A stretch of 64,000 bases of DNA. Origin: Mycobacterium sp. MBM (lineage in GTDB: Bacteria; Actinomycetota; Actinomycetes; Mycobacteriales; Mycobacteriaceae). Made by a program: the position numbers and the translations under genes. Below, piece after piece: positions 52,806-61,235 of this stretch. Within the stretch, counting starts at the first letter, position 1. The number at the start of each line of letters is the position of its first letter. Below the pieces are notes generated by a model. The model saw only the letters and a program-made list of their open reading frames with translations. It had not been told where the DNA came from and did no database searches. The stretch is from the NCBI GenBank assembly GCA_021648845.1, contig JAKJHY010000018.1:43055-107054 (forward strand). The letters are read 5' to 3'.

Positions 52806-53156
52806 ATGACAACCACGATTCCAGGAGATCTCGTGACCGAACCCACCCCCGAACACCGATGCTGTTCCTGTGTGACCCGTCAGGGCTTGACGAGCGGCAG
52901 CGGACGCCGCAAACCGGCCCTCAGCGACCGCGAGCGCGAGGTGCTGCTGGTATGGCTGGCCGGTGGCACCAAGGAGGCTGTCGCGCGCAGGTTGTACGTG
53001 TCTCCGCATACCGTGCGCACGCACATCGAGCGTATCCGGGACAAGTACGACGCCACGGGGCGACAGGCGAACTCCAAAATCGCGCTGCTTCTTCGTGCCC
53101 TTGAGGACGGCTTAATCGACGTCGACGACCTCGCGGGGGATGACGACGATGTCTGA
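52806..53156 (+). CDS. LuxR-type HTH regulator
   Basis: 116 residues from ATG 52806; GTG 52833 (AGGAG five bases upstream) is a good alternative giving 107 residues. The C-terminal LuxR/GerE helix-turn-helix is clear: LSDREREVLLVWLAGGTKEA, YVSPHTVRTHIERIRDKY. The N-terminal part has only a short Cys motif (HRCCSCVTRQ) and no receiver domain. It is probably the local transcription regulator of this cluster. It overlaps the next gene. Confidence 0.82.
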   Translation: MTTTIPGDLVTEPTPEHRCCSCVTRQGLTSGSGRRKPALSDREREVLLVWLAGGTKEAVARRLYVSPHTVRTHIERIRDKYDATGRQANSKIALLLRALEDGLIDVDDLAGDDDDV

Positions 53157-53937
53157 GTCCGACGACGCCGGTGACGATCTCATCGCCGCCGCACTGACCG
53201 ACGATATGTCGGTCGCGTTGCCCGGGCTACAGTCGGCAGAACGTCGTGACCTCGCGGCGACGGCCAGCGTTGAGCTGCAGCTACGGGTGGGCAAGATACT
53301 CGATGCCAGCCTGAGCGACGAACAACGGTGTGAATTCCGGGATCTCACCGCGCACGAGCTGAGTCGGGACCAGTGGCTGGAACGGGCGCTTCCGCACTTC
53401 CGCGCGGTAACGGCCATCGAGCGGGCCGCGCTGGTGGCGGAGATTGTCCGCGAGGTGCTCACCGCCGACCCCGCGCTCGCCCGCGCCGCGCGCCCGACGG
53501 TGGCCAACGTGGCGACCGTGACACCGTCGCGGATCAGGCAGGTACTCGATCGTCGTGGGTGGCGGTGGTCTCGTGTCGGCCCGATAACCGACGTCCGGAT
53601 TCCGGGGTCGGGTAGTCGCCCGGAGTTGTCCGTCGCCATTCATGTCAACAATCGCGGATACCTTGCCTTCAATTGCATAACAGTGCATCGCAGCTATCAC
53701 GCTTCAGCAAGGGTGGGGCTCGCCGAGTTCGTCAACCGGTGGAATGCCGAGACGGTGAACCCTAAGGCTGTACTCGCCGATGTCGCCGACGGAGCAGGCC
53801 TGCACATCTACGCCGAGTACGCGGTTCCGGCCGCGGAAAAGGTCACGATCGGATACCTCGATGACGTGATCGACCGCACGTTGGGCGCCATGACCGAGAT
53901 GTTCGAGTGCGCTCCTGAACCAGCTGCGTGCGAGTAG
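53149..53937 (+). CDS. DUF5663-like / YbjN-like fusion protein
   Basis: 262 residues from ATG 53149, overlapping the regulator stop; ATG 53140 is an alternative. The N-terminal ~75 residues align with the protein at 57997 (ELQLRVGKILDASLSDEQ against ELELRVGTALSGGLSDFQ), the DUF5663 type. The C-terminal half (WRWSRVGPITDVRIPG, LSVAIHVNNRGYLAFNC, LAEFVNRWNAETVNPKAVL) has the YbjN/chaperone-like fold. This would be a two-part adaptor. Its operon link to a LuxR-type regulator hints at control of that regulator. Confidence 0.62.
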   Translation: MSESDDAGDDLIAAALTDDMSVALPGLQSAERRDLAATASVELQLRVGKILDASLSDEQRCEFRDLTAHELSRDQWLERALPHFRAVTAIERAALVAEIVREVLTADPALARAARPTVANVATVTPSRIRQVLDRRGWRWSRVGPITDVRIPGSGSRPELSVAIHVNNRGYLAFNCITVHRSYHASARVGLAEFVNRWNAETVNPKAVLADVADGAGLHIYAEYAVPAAEKVTIGYLDDVIDRTLGAMTEMFECAPEPAACE

Positions 53938-53947
53938 TTCGGGTGCG

Positions 53948-55600
53948 CTACCACGTGGGTATCGGCGATACGTCCGGCGCGGCTGACACACCGTAGCGAC
54001 GTTCCATCAGGCTGAAGTAGCGCGCGAGCGCCACGGTGCCGTCTGGCTGACGCAACTGCGGCGTCTGCTCCAACGGCAACACGGCCTGCGGGGTGAGCCG
54101 ACGGGCCCGCCGGGCTGTAGTCCGATGGTGAAACCGGGGCGGTATCGCGCCGATCCGTACGTCGGCTTCAGTTGACGGCAGATGGACTCCGGCGTTGATG
54201 GTGACCTCGGTGAGGTCGGCCAATAGAACGGTATCCGCCAATCGATCAGCGCACCTGAATACCAGCCCCACGTAGTGCTCGAAGGTGACACGCCAGTACT
54301 GCCTGGCATGCGCGGTCGGAAACTGGGAACGCTGGCGATCCAGGTGCAACAACGCTGGAATGGCGATATCGAGTGCACCGGCGAGGTCCTCCCGGGCAGC
54401 CAAGATATCCGCCGTCACAAGATCGGCCCGTGCTATGTCGACGGTGGCGCCGAGATCGCTGTACCGCAGTGCAGCGGTTGCGGCGTGATGGTCGGCGCGG
54501 TCCAACTCTCCTGCAGCGACATGCAGCAGAGCGAGGTTCAGATGACAATCGGCGGCCTCGTCGTCGAGACCGGTGTGTTCGAAGATGGCGAGTGCGCGGT
54601 GATATCGATCGGCGGCGGCGCGGTGCCGACCCACTGTCGCAAGGATCTCCGCCAACGCGGAGTCGCAGTCGGCAACCTCGCGTTTCAGCTGCCAGTTCTG
54701 AAAGCGTTTGCGGGCACGCCGGATTGAGGCCTGCGCTTCCTCATGGCGGCCGCTTCGAAACAGTGCGTACCCGATTACCAGATCACATTCGGCGCAGCCG
54801 GCGGCGTCTTTGGAAGAGCGGAAGTCGTCGCGCGCCTGGGCGGCGACCGCGTACGCGTCCTCGTACCGGCCGGCGGCGGTCAGGGCATCCGCGAACAACA
54901 ACCGGCACTCCGCGGCCTCGCGGGGAGCGTCGGTCGCGGTGAGGATGTCGATTGCGTGCAGGAAGCCGAGTTCGGCGCGCCGGTACCGGCCGCGATCTGC
55001 ATCGACCGTGGCGATGCCCGCGGCGCATCGGGCAGACTTGGTCTGTGCGCCGGCTGCCTCGAAGATCTTGTGCGCGTCGCGGTACAGGTCGAGCGCCTCG
55101 GCGTACTGGCCCAGCTCGGCGTGTACATTGGCCAGGCCCAGCAGACTGTCGGCGTAATGGCGTTGTGAGCGAGCATTTTTGGAGTGCTCGGTGGCTGACC
55201 AGAAGTGAACCTCGGCTTGGACATATCGGGCGGTGGTGAAGTACACCTCGCCTAGTCCAGTGTGGGATTCGGCGATCTCCGCGCTGAGCCCTAGTCGGCT
55301 GAAGATGGACAGTGCGGTCGCATAATTGCGTTCGGCCTCTTCGTGGTGTTCGGTCAGCAGCAACACCTCGGCGAGGTCGAGCAGGTGCTCACCCGCGATG
55401 TGCTGCTCGTCCAATGTGTTGTAAAGATCTGCGGCCTGCCGGAAGTACCCGATCGCCTCCTCGAATCGCTGTTCGGCCTGACAGATCCGGGCGAGCGCAC
55501 CCGCGGAGAACGCGGCGGCGGTATCGACGTTGTGCCGGGTGCTCAAGGTGAGGATGGCGCGGTAGGCGAGTTCTTGGGGGCTCGCTATGGGCGATGCCAT
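53948..55600 (-). CDS. Tetratricopeptide-repeat protein
   Basis: 550 residues from ATG 55600, three bases after the stop of the ATPase gene. Almost the whole chain is TPR-type helical hairpins, with repeated A-x-x-x-Y and LG/LA patterns: EAIGYFRQAADLYNTLDEQ, HYADSLLGLANVHAELGQY, AEALDLYRDAHKIFEAAG, AAECRLLFADALTAAGRY. The last ~90 residues are different and basic (IPPRFHHRTTARRARRL). TPR proteins are scaffolds or sensors. Operon position makes the HerA/TraG-like ATPase its likely partner. Confidence 0.85.
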   Translation of the reverse strand: MASPIASPQELAYRAILTLSTRHNVDTAAAFSAGALARICQAEQRFEEAIGYFRQAADLYNTLDEQHIAGEHLLDLAEVLLLTEHHEEAERNYATALSIFSRLGLSAEIAESHTGLGEVYFTTARYVQAEVHFWSATEHSKNARSQRHYADSLLGLANVHAELGQYAEALDLYRDAHKIFEAAGAQTKSARCAAGIATVDADRGRYRRAELGFLHAIDILTATDAPREAAECRLLFADALTAAGRYEDAYAVAAQARDDFRSSKDAAGCAECDLVIGYALFRSGRHEEAQASIRRARKRFQNWQLKREVADCDSALAEILATVGRHRAAADRYHRALAIFEHTGLDDEAADCHLNLALLHVAAGELDRADHHAATAALRYSDLGATVDIARADLVTADILAAREDLAGALDIAIPALLHLDRQRSQFPTAHARQYWRVTFEHYVGLVFRCADRLADTVLLADLTEVTINAGVHLPSTEADVRIGAIPPRFHHRTTARRARRLTPQAVLPLEQTPQLRQPDGTVALARYFSLMERRYGVSAAPDVSPIPTW

Positions 55601-55603
55601 GGG

Positions 55604-57814
55604 TCAGGAGCCGTCGTCGGAGCCGCCGGACGTGGTGTCGGATGCGGGTCGCTGGGTGGTGTCGTGATGTCGTTTGGCGAGCCACTCGTCGAGGAAGCTG
55701 CGGTCCCTGGGTTGGCCGGGCGGGGCCGGCCGGGGCGCTTGGCCGGGGGGCGTTGCGGGCGTGGCTGGCCCATCGGACCTGAGGTTTGACTTGCCTTCGG
55801 CAGCAGCCGATGTCGACTCTCGGTACTGATCGACCAAATCGCGTGCAGTGGCCGTCGACAGGGCGTCGGTGAAGTCCGCCAACTCGGACCCGGCACGCGC
55901 GGAAACCCGTTCGTTGTGATCGACGATCAGTGTGTGCGGTTCGCCGGTGACGTGTGCGGCGGTGCGCAGGGTGATCGCCGACAGGTCCGGCAGCGTCATC
56001 AGGGTGGCCTGCTTGACGCCGTGACCGAACCGCTGCATGAGTGCGGGCGCATCGGCGACGGCGCTGCGGAACGCCACCGTGGTGGCGACGTTACCGTCCA
56101 CGGCCGGCAGCAGGTCCTCCGACAGCTGGCCGAGGTATTGGTGGGCCAGAATCACCGACAGCCCGAACTTGCGCCCCTCGGACAGCATCGCGGTCAGAGA
56201 TCCGGCGATCATCGACTGTGCCTCGTCGACGACCACGGTGAACGGGCGCTGCGGATTGCCGCGCTGTAGGGCGCCGACCCAGGTCTCGTTGAGATACAGA
56301 TATCCGAGCAGGCGGGTGGCCGACTCGCCCAGATCGCTCTTGGACAAGTCCACCAGCAGGATTCGGCCCTCGTCCATGGCCTCGGCCATATCGACGGCGT
56401 CCTCGCCGCTGCCGAGGATGGCGCGCATGGCCTCGGTGCTGGTGAACGGTTCGAACTTCGAATTCACCCACGATACGAGATCGCCGTACTCACCGGACTT
56501 CCGGTTGACGATGTCGTTCTCGATCCACATCCGCAGCCGCTCGTCGGAGGCCGCCTTGGCTGCGCGCATCATGAACTTCGGATCATGAAGAGCCGCAGGT
56601 ACATCGAGGACTGACGCCTTGGCGCCGTTGACCGCCACCAGGGCGCGCAGGGCCATCGCCACCCGCTCGCGGAAGCGCGGCCCGACGATGCCGGTCTCCT
56701 TCTTGTCGAACAGGTACTGGAATACCGCGCACACTTCATCGATCGCGATTTCCAGCCGCCGCCGGTCGGGCACCGCGAGCGGATTGATCGGGACTGGATT
56801 GTCCACGTCCCCGCAGCGGATGAGCCAGGTGCGTTCGGCGGCCGCGGCGGGCAACTCGGCGATGATGCGGTCCACCAACGTGCCGTGCGGATCCAGGACC
56901 AGCATGCCGTCACCGGACTCGGCGACGTGATAGGCCGCCCCCGCCATGAACGACGACTTGCCCGTGCCGGTGCGGCCCAGGACGTGCACGTGACGAAGCC
57001 GCTCGGCAAGCTGCAACTGCACCGGCACACGCTTTCCGGACACGGTCACCGCTGCCCCGATCCGGATCGAGCGTGGCATCGCTGCCGGCGTGCGGGCCGG
57101 GTGCAGAGGCAACGGTGCCGCGGTACCGACGTAGGCCCCCGGGATGGGCTCCTCGCCGGCGACCGGAACGGGGAACGCGGCAGCCAACTCGTCGGCGTTG
57201 ACATGTAGCACCGCGGGTGAGCCACCGGGTGCGGCGGCGACCTCGAGTCCGGGGAACAGGGCACGCACCGCGGCGCGCAGCCGCAGCGACGGTGCGCACT
57301 CGTAGCACACGATGGCCAGGTCGACGTCCCAGATCTGACCCGCCGCGGTCAGCACCGGATTGGCGCACATCCGAATTCGGATTCCCACGCCGATATAGGG
57401 ACTGACCAGCTCGACCAGTTCGGGAATTCCGCGAGTACCTGCCGTCGACCACATCGCCGAACGGGCCGCCCCCAACTCGTCGCGGCTGAATCCCAACGGG
57501 GACCGGCCCGATGACGTGAGCGGCCACACCGACGTCGCGGACAGCGCGGCTTCGTCTGCGGTAAAGACTTCGGCAATGGACTCCACTGCCGCGGTGGTCT
57601 CGGAGAGCAGCTCATCGGTCGACAACCCAGCCTCGACGGCCAGTTGACCGGCGACGACCCCGTCATGGCCGGTGGTCACCCGTAGTTCGACGGTCGATCC
57701 GTCCACTTCGGCGGCCAGCCTGCCCAGCAGCAACGGAAGCTCCGCGCGCAGCTCGGCCGCACGACGGTCGTCGTTGCGTCGGAACGCTGCCAGGCAGATT
57801 GCACGACGCTCCAC
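55604..57814 (-). CDS. HerA/TraG-like ATPase
   Basis: 736 residues from GTG 57814. The N-terminal ~250 residues are of mixed fold. The P-loop module has HVHVLGRTGTGKSSFMAGAA (Walker A) and MLVLDPHGTLVDRIIAEL, then TVVVDEAQSMIAGSLTAML (Walker B) and KFGLSVILAHQYLGQLS (sensor). This is the VirD4/TraG/HerA superfamily used for DNA or protein movement in conjugation, secretion and defence. A Pro-rich C-terminal tail (QAPRPAPPGQPRDRSFL) may bind a partner. No relaxase or conjugation genes are nearby, so a defence or secretion role is more likely. Confidence 0.85.
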   Translation of the reverse strand: MERRAICLAAFRRNDDRRAAELRAELPLLLGRLAAEVDGSTVELRVTTGHDGVVAGQLAVEAGLSTDELLSETTAAVESIAEVFTADEAALSATSVWPLTSSGRSPLGFSRDELGAARSAMWSTAGTRGIPELVELVSPYIGVGIRIRMCANPVLTAAGQIWDVDLAIVCYECAPSLRLRAAVRALFPGLEVAAAPGGSPAVLHVNADELAAAFPVPVAGEEPIPGAYVGTAAPLPLHPARTPAAMPRSIRIGAAVTVSGKRVPVQLQLAERLRHVHVLGRTGTGKSSFMAGAAYHVAESGDGMLVLDPHGTLVDRIIAELPAAAAERTWLIRCGDVDNPVPINPLAVPDRRRLEIAIDEVCAVFQYLFDKKETGIVGPRFRERVAMALRALVAVNGAKASVLDVPAALHDPKFMMRAAKAASDERLRMWIENDIVNRKSGEYGDLVSWVNSKFEPFTSTEAMRAILGSGEDAVDMAEAMDEGRILLVDLSKSDLGESATRLLGYLYLNETWVGALQRGNPQRPFTVVVDEAQSMIAGSLTAMLSEGRKFGLSVILAHQYLGQLSEDLLPAVDGNVATTVAFRSAVADAPALMQRFGHGVKQATLMTLPDLSAITLRTAAHVTGEPHTLIVDHNERVSARAGSELADFTDALSTATARDLVDQYRESTSAAAEGKSNLRSDGPATPATPPGQAPRPAPPGQPRDRSFLDEWLAKRHHDTTQRPASDTTSGGSDDGS

Positions 57815-57996
57815 TAGCTCACCCTGTCCTGTAGTCCGACGGCCCGGCGGGCTGAACCTAACACCGGACGCGGGAGCCGGGCAGGGTAAGTCGGCAGGTT
57901 TGGGCCGAACGGACGATAGCTCGCGGACGCTGGCCGGCGTGATGATGGAAGGGTGCGTCGCCCACCGCGGCGCGGTCGTATCGCTCGGGAGGCGCC

Positions 57997-58449
57997 GTGA
58001 TCCAGTTGGACGATCAGTTCCTGGACGATGTGGGGCTGGGGGACCTGCCGGCGGCGCAGCGGTCGAGCCTGCTGCAGCATATCTACGAGGAACTGGAGTT
58101 GCGGGTGGGAACGGCGTTATCCGGGGGACTCTCGGACTTCCAGCTCGAGGAGTTCGAGGCGATCATCGACCGGGATTACGAGCGGATCGTTGGGTGGCTG
58201 GACGAGAACACCCCAAACTTTCTCGACGACCCGGTGTACCGGCGGATGGCCGAGGTACTGGCGGACACCGCACAGCAGGCGGACATCGTGTGCGAGTACG
58301 CGGCGACCAAGTGGCTGGAGGTCAATCGTCCTGACTACCGCGACATCGTGGCGGCGGTCCTGGCTGACGTCAAGGTCGAGTTGCGCCGGGATTCCGCACG
58401 TGTGCTCGCCGCCGGCACGGCAGGTCAGTCGGACCAGGTTCTAAGCTGA
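57997..58449 (+). CDS. DUF5663-like protein
   Basis: 150 residues from GTG 57997. Wholly helical: LPAAQRSSLLQHIYEELELR, GLSDFQLEEFEAIIDRDYE. The rest continues as helices with the variable end RRDSARVLAAGTAGQ. It matches the N-terminal part of the protein at 53149. DUF5663 has no known activity. It is divergent from the ATPase-TPR operon, with about 180 bases between starts. Perhaps a small adaptor for that ATPase. Confidence 0.65.
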   Translation: MIQLDDQFLDDVGLGDLPAAQRSSLLQHIYEELELRVGTALSGGLSDFQLEEFEAIIDRDYERIVGWLDENTPNFLDDPVYRRMAEVLADTAQQADIVCEYAATKWLEVNRPDYRDIVAAVLADVKVELRRDSARVLAAGTAGQSDQVLS

Positions 58450-58581
58450 GGCATGGCCAACAGTGGGAGCGATGCGCGCAGGATTGCAGGCGAGCCCATG
58501 CGGCATCGGATTCTGAGACTGGCTGTCGCTGCTCGCTGAGGGCTGACCTCAGCCGAGGGTTCATGAGGTATCGCCTCGAAT

Positions 58582-61233
58582 TCACAGCGTCGGCAGCGGT
58601 ATGTAACGACGCACCGAAGCCTCTCCGGTCTGCGGATCGCGGACTCCGATTCCGCTGAGTCTGCCGTGCACCGGTTCCAGCGCCACTGTCTCCGAACTCA
58701 GGTTGGACACGTCCGTCGGGACGTGATCGAGAGCGGTGAGGGTGCTGCCCTCGTACACGGTGGTGCCCAGAGTGTCGGAGCTGAGTGCGGCGAACCGGCC
58801 CGAGGTGAGCAAGGTATCCACAGCGCCACCGAAGAAGTTAATTTCGGTCACTCTCAGGTTCGAGTCGAACAGTCGGATGGTGCCGTCATTGCTCGCCACA
58901 ATCAGCTCGCCGGTACCCGGGATGTACGCAAGCTGGGTTCGTGTCCCCATGGCAAACGTCTCCTCGCTGAACTGCGGGGCCGCAACGACTTCGGTTCCCG
59001 AGAGTGTCATCGTGCCCACGCGGCCGGCGTCGGTGACGAAGCTCAACGCGTCACCGGTGGGTGAGATATCGGCGTCGACCGGCATCTCGCCGGAATCCAG
59101 ACCATCGATGCCGACGCGGCTGTGAGTCCCGGTTGCGGGGTCGATCGTCGTGATCGAATCGGTGGAAGTGCAGATGAATGTCGCGCCGTTCGAGCCGGCT
59201 CGGATGCTGTGGATCGAGGTCTGTGCCAGCGGCATCAACTCGGTGGCCCGCCCGGCGGCATCGATGCGCCACAACATGCCTTGGGTGGCCAGCACGCCGA
59301 AGTCTGTGGCCGCTGCTGCGCTGGCAGTGTCCACGGGGCTGGGAACCCGTCCTGTTTCGGCACCCGACACTGCGTCGACGATCCGTCCGTCGGCGTGGAC
59401 AAGATACTCCGTCCCACCGATGCGCAGCATTGTCACCACGCCGTCGGCGCCGTATGACTCGATCGGTGTGGCCGGAACGTGGTACAGCTTGCCGTTGTTG
59501 GTGATCGCTGATACCCGTGTGTTGCTCGGGTCTGTCACCGGCAGTTCGCGTTCGGACCCACGCGGTAGCCAGGGCGCGGCGCCATACATATGTGATGGGC
59601 CGCCCGGCATGACCGACGAATACCATGCGGTGTCGTCCGGGTTGCATACCGGTGTGCGGGGCGTGCCGTACTGCCGATCGGTTTCCAGCGTGCCCCCGAT
59701 CATCGTGAATGTCGTGCCCTTGAGTGCGGACAGTCCGCTAATGCCGCCGAAAAGGTTGTCTCCGCAGCGCTTCAGGCTCGCGGGTGACGAAGATGTCGGA
59801 TCCGCGACGGCAGCCGGATTGCTGATGGGTGCAGTGATGGGAGAGGGGGTTTCGGGCCCCGGATCCTGGGGGACGATGGCCAGCGTTCCAGTCGCGGTGA
59901 TCGATGTGGCGTCGTAGGTGTTGCTGTGCAGGACGCCACGTGAATCGATGTAGTCGACCAGCTTTTGGTCGGCAGTAACGGCCACGGTGAGGGCAGGGTT
60001 TGCCAGCGGATAGCGTTGGGGCGCTGCGGTGTCCAACGTCGCAAACGTTCCCCGATACAGGCCACCGTCGGCAGTCCACCATAGTTCGGTGCCGTCTCCG
60101 GTGGTCACCGCGTTGACACCCTGGATATGGGCGGCCCGGACGTCGCCGGTGTTCAGATCCGCTACTTGCATCTGTCGCCCGTCGCCGGTGACGAATACGG
60201 CAAGGTCGGCGTCCGCGGACACCACGACGCTGCCCAGGCGTATCGAGTCCCCGACGCCGATGCTGCGCAACTGCTCTCCGGTCTCGGCGTCGAGCACGGT
60301 AAGTCGGTTCCCGGCGTACGCCACCAGCACATCAGCCTCGGCGGCCCAGGTAGCCGCCATATAGTCCTGCGGGCCCACAACGATAGTTCTGAGGCGGGCG
60401 TTGTTGGCGGTGGCGACGTTGACTGCTTCGGTAGACTCCCGGCTCGGTGACAGTCTGTCGGCCTCATGAGCCTGGGCCAGTGCTTTGTTCGTGTCCACCT
60501 CTGTCGCGGACCTGGCCGCAAGTTCGAGTGCCTGGCTGCGCGCCGCCGATTGAGTGGCGGCCCGTTCCCCAGTCCGGGCGACCATCAATGCTGTGACACC
60601 TACCAACGCGAGCACCGCCAGCATGGCGAGGGTGCCGACGGCCAGACGCCGCAGCCGTTTCCGTGCCTGTCGGCTCCGTTCGATCGCCGCTTCGGCGTAC
60701 GGACCGAGTCGGTGTGTCACCGTGATTCCGTCCACCTCCGGTGAGCTGGACAGCAACATCCGGGCGTCCCGCTCCTCGCCATGGTGCAGTAGCCGCTCCA
60801 GTCGGCTGGTGTGTCGTGGAGCGGAGGTGCGCGCGGCCTCCATCAGTCGGGCGTGCGCGCTGGTCATCGCATGGCGCATGGAAAGTCTGTCGACGATCTC
60901 GGCGATCCGCGCCGGCACCGGTGGGCCCTCGCCGGCGTCGAGGAATTCGACCCACTTACCCCAATCATGTACAAAGGCGTATTCATCCTGGCAGTACCGA
61001 GACTTCCGCCAGGCCGGAGTATCGATGACGACGATGACGTTGGCAGCGGCGAACTCCGCGGTGATCACATCCCAATGGGCCTGTCCCCAGGGCAGTCCGA
61101 TCGATTCCGCGTTGTCGGAGGCTTCATCGGCCTCATCCATCCAGACGCTCAATCCGTGGCCGACGAGGGCGCGGCGGACGGCGATCGCCGCCGGCGCATC
61201 CACATGGGCGTAAGAAATGCCGATCTCAGCCAC
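58582..61233 (-). CDS. TIR - transmembrane - beta-propeller protein
   Basis: 883 residues from GTG 61233. TIR domain at 1-~115: EIGISYAHVDAPAAIAVRRA, GHGLSVWMDEAD, NVIVVIDTPAWRKSRYCQDE. The catalytic-type Glu is at 84 in Y-x-x-x-E (the W of WxxxE is Tyr). A membrane helix follows at ~196-219 (LAVGTLAMLAVLALVGVTAL). The remaining ~600 residues form WD40/Lvp-like propeller blades (VLVAYAGNRLTVLDAETGEQ, NGATFICTSTDSITTIDPAT). The propeller is probably the sensor and the TIR the effector; the helix puts them on opposite sides of the membrane unless it is re-entrant. Two bases separate it from the upstream paralogue. Confidence 0.82.
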   Translation of the reverse strand: MAEIGISYAHVDAPAAIAVRRALVGHGLSVWMDEADEASDNAESIGLPWGQAHWDVITAEFAAANVIVVIDTPAWRKSRYCQDEYAFVHDWGKWVEFLDAGEGPPVPARIAEIVDRLSMRHAMTSAHARLMEAARTSAPRHTSRLERLLHHGEERDARMLLSSSPEVDGITVTHRLGPYAEAAIERSRQARKRLRRLAVGTLAMLAVLALVGVTALMVARTGERAATQSAARSQALELAARSATEVDTNKALAQAHEADRLSPSRESTEAVNVATANNARLRTIVVGPQDYMAATWAAEADVLVAYAGNRLTVLDAETGEQLRSIGVGDSIRLGSVVVSADADLAVFVTGDGRQMQVADLNTGDVRAAHIQGVNAVTTGDGTELWWTADGGLYRGTFATLDTAAPQRYPLANPALTVAVTADQKLVDYIDSRGVLHSNTYDATSITATGTLAIVPQDPGPETPSPITAPISNPAAVADPTSSSPASLKRCGDNLFGGISGLSALKGTTFTMIGGTLETDRQYGTPRTPVCNPDDTAWYSSVMPGGPSHMYGAAPWLPRGSERELPVTDPSNTRVSAITNNGKLYHVPATPIESYGADGVVTMLRIGGTEYLVHADGRIVDAVSGAETGRVPSPVDTASAAAATDFGVLATQGMLWRIDAAGRATELMPLAQTSIHSIRAGSNGATFICTSTDSITTIDPATGTHSRVGIDGLDSGEMPVDADISPTGDALSFVTDAGRVGTMTLSGTEVVAAPQFSEETFAMGTRTQLAYIPGTGELIVASNDGTIRLFDSNLRVTEINFFGGAVDTLLTSGRFAALSSDTLGTTVYEGSTLTALDHVPTDVSNLSSETVALEPVHGRLSGIGVRDPQTGEASVRRYIPLPTL

Positions 61234-61235
61234 AA

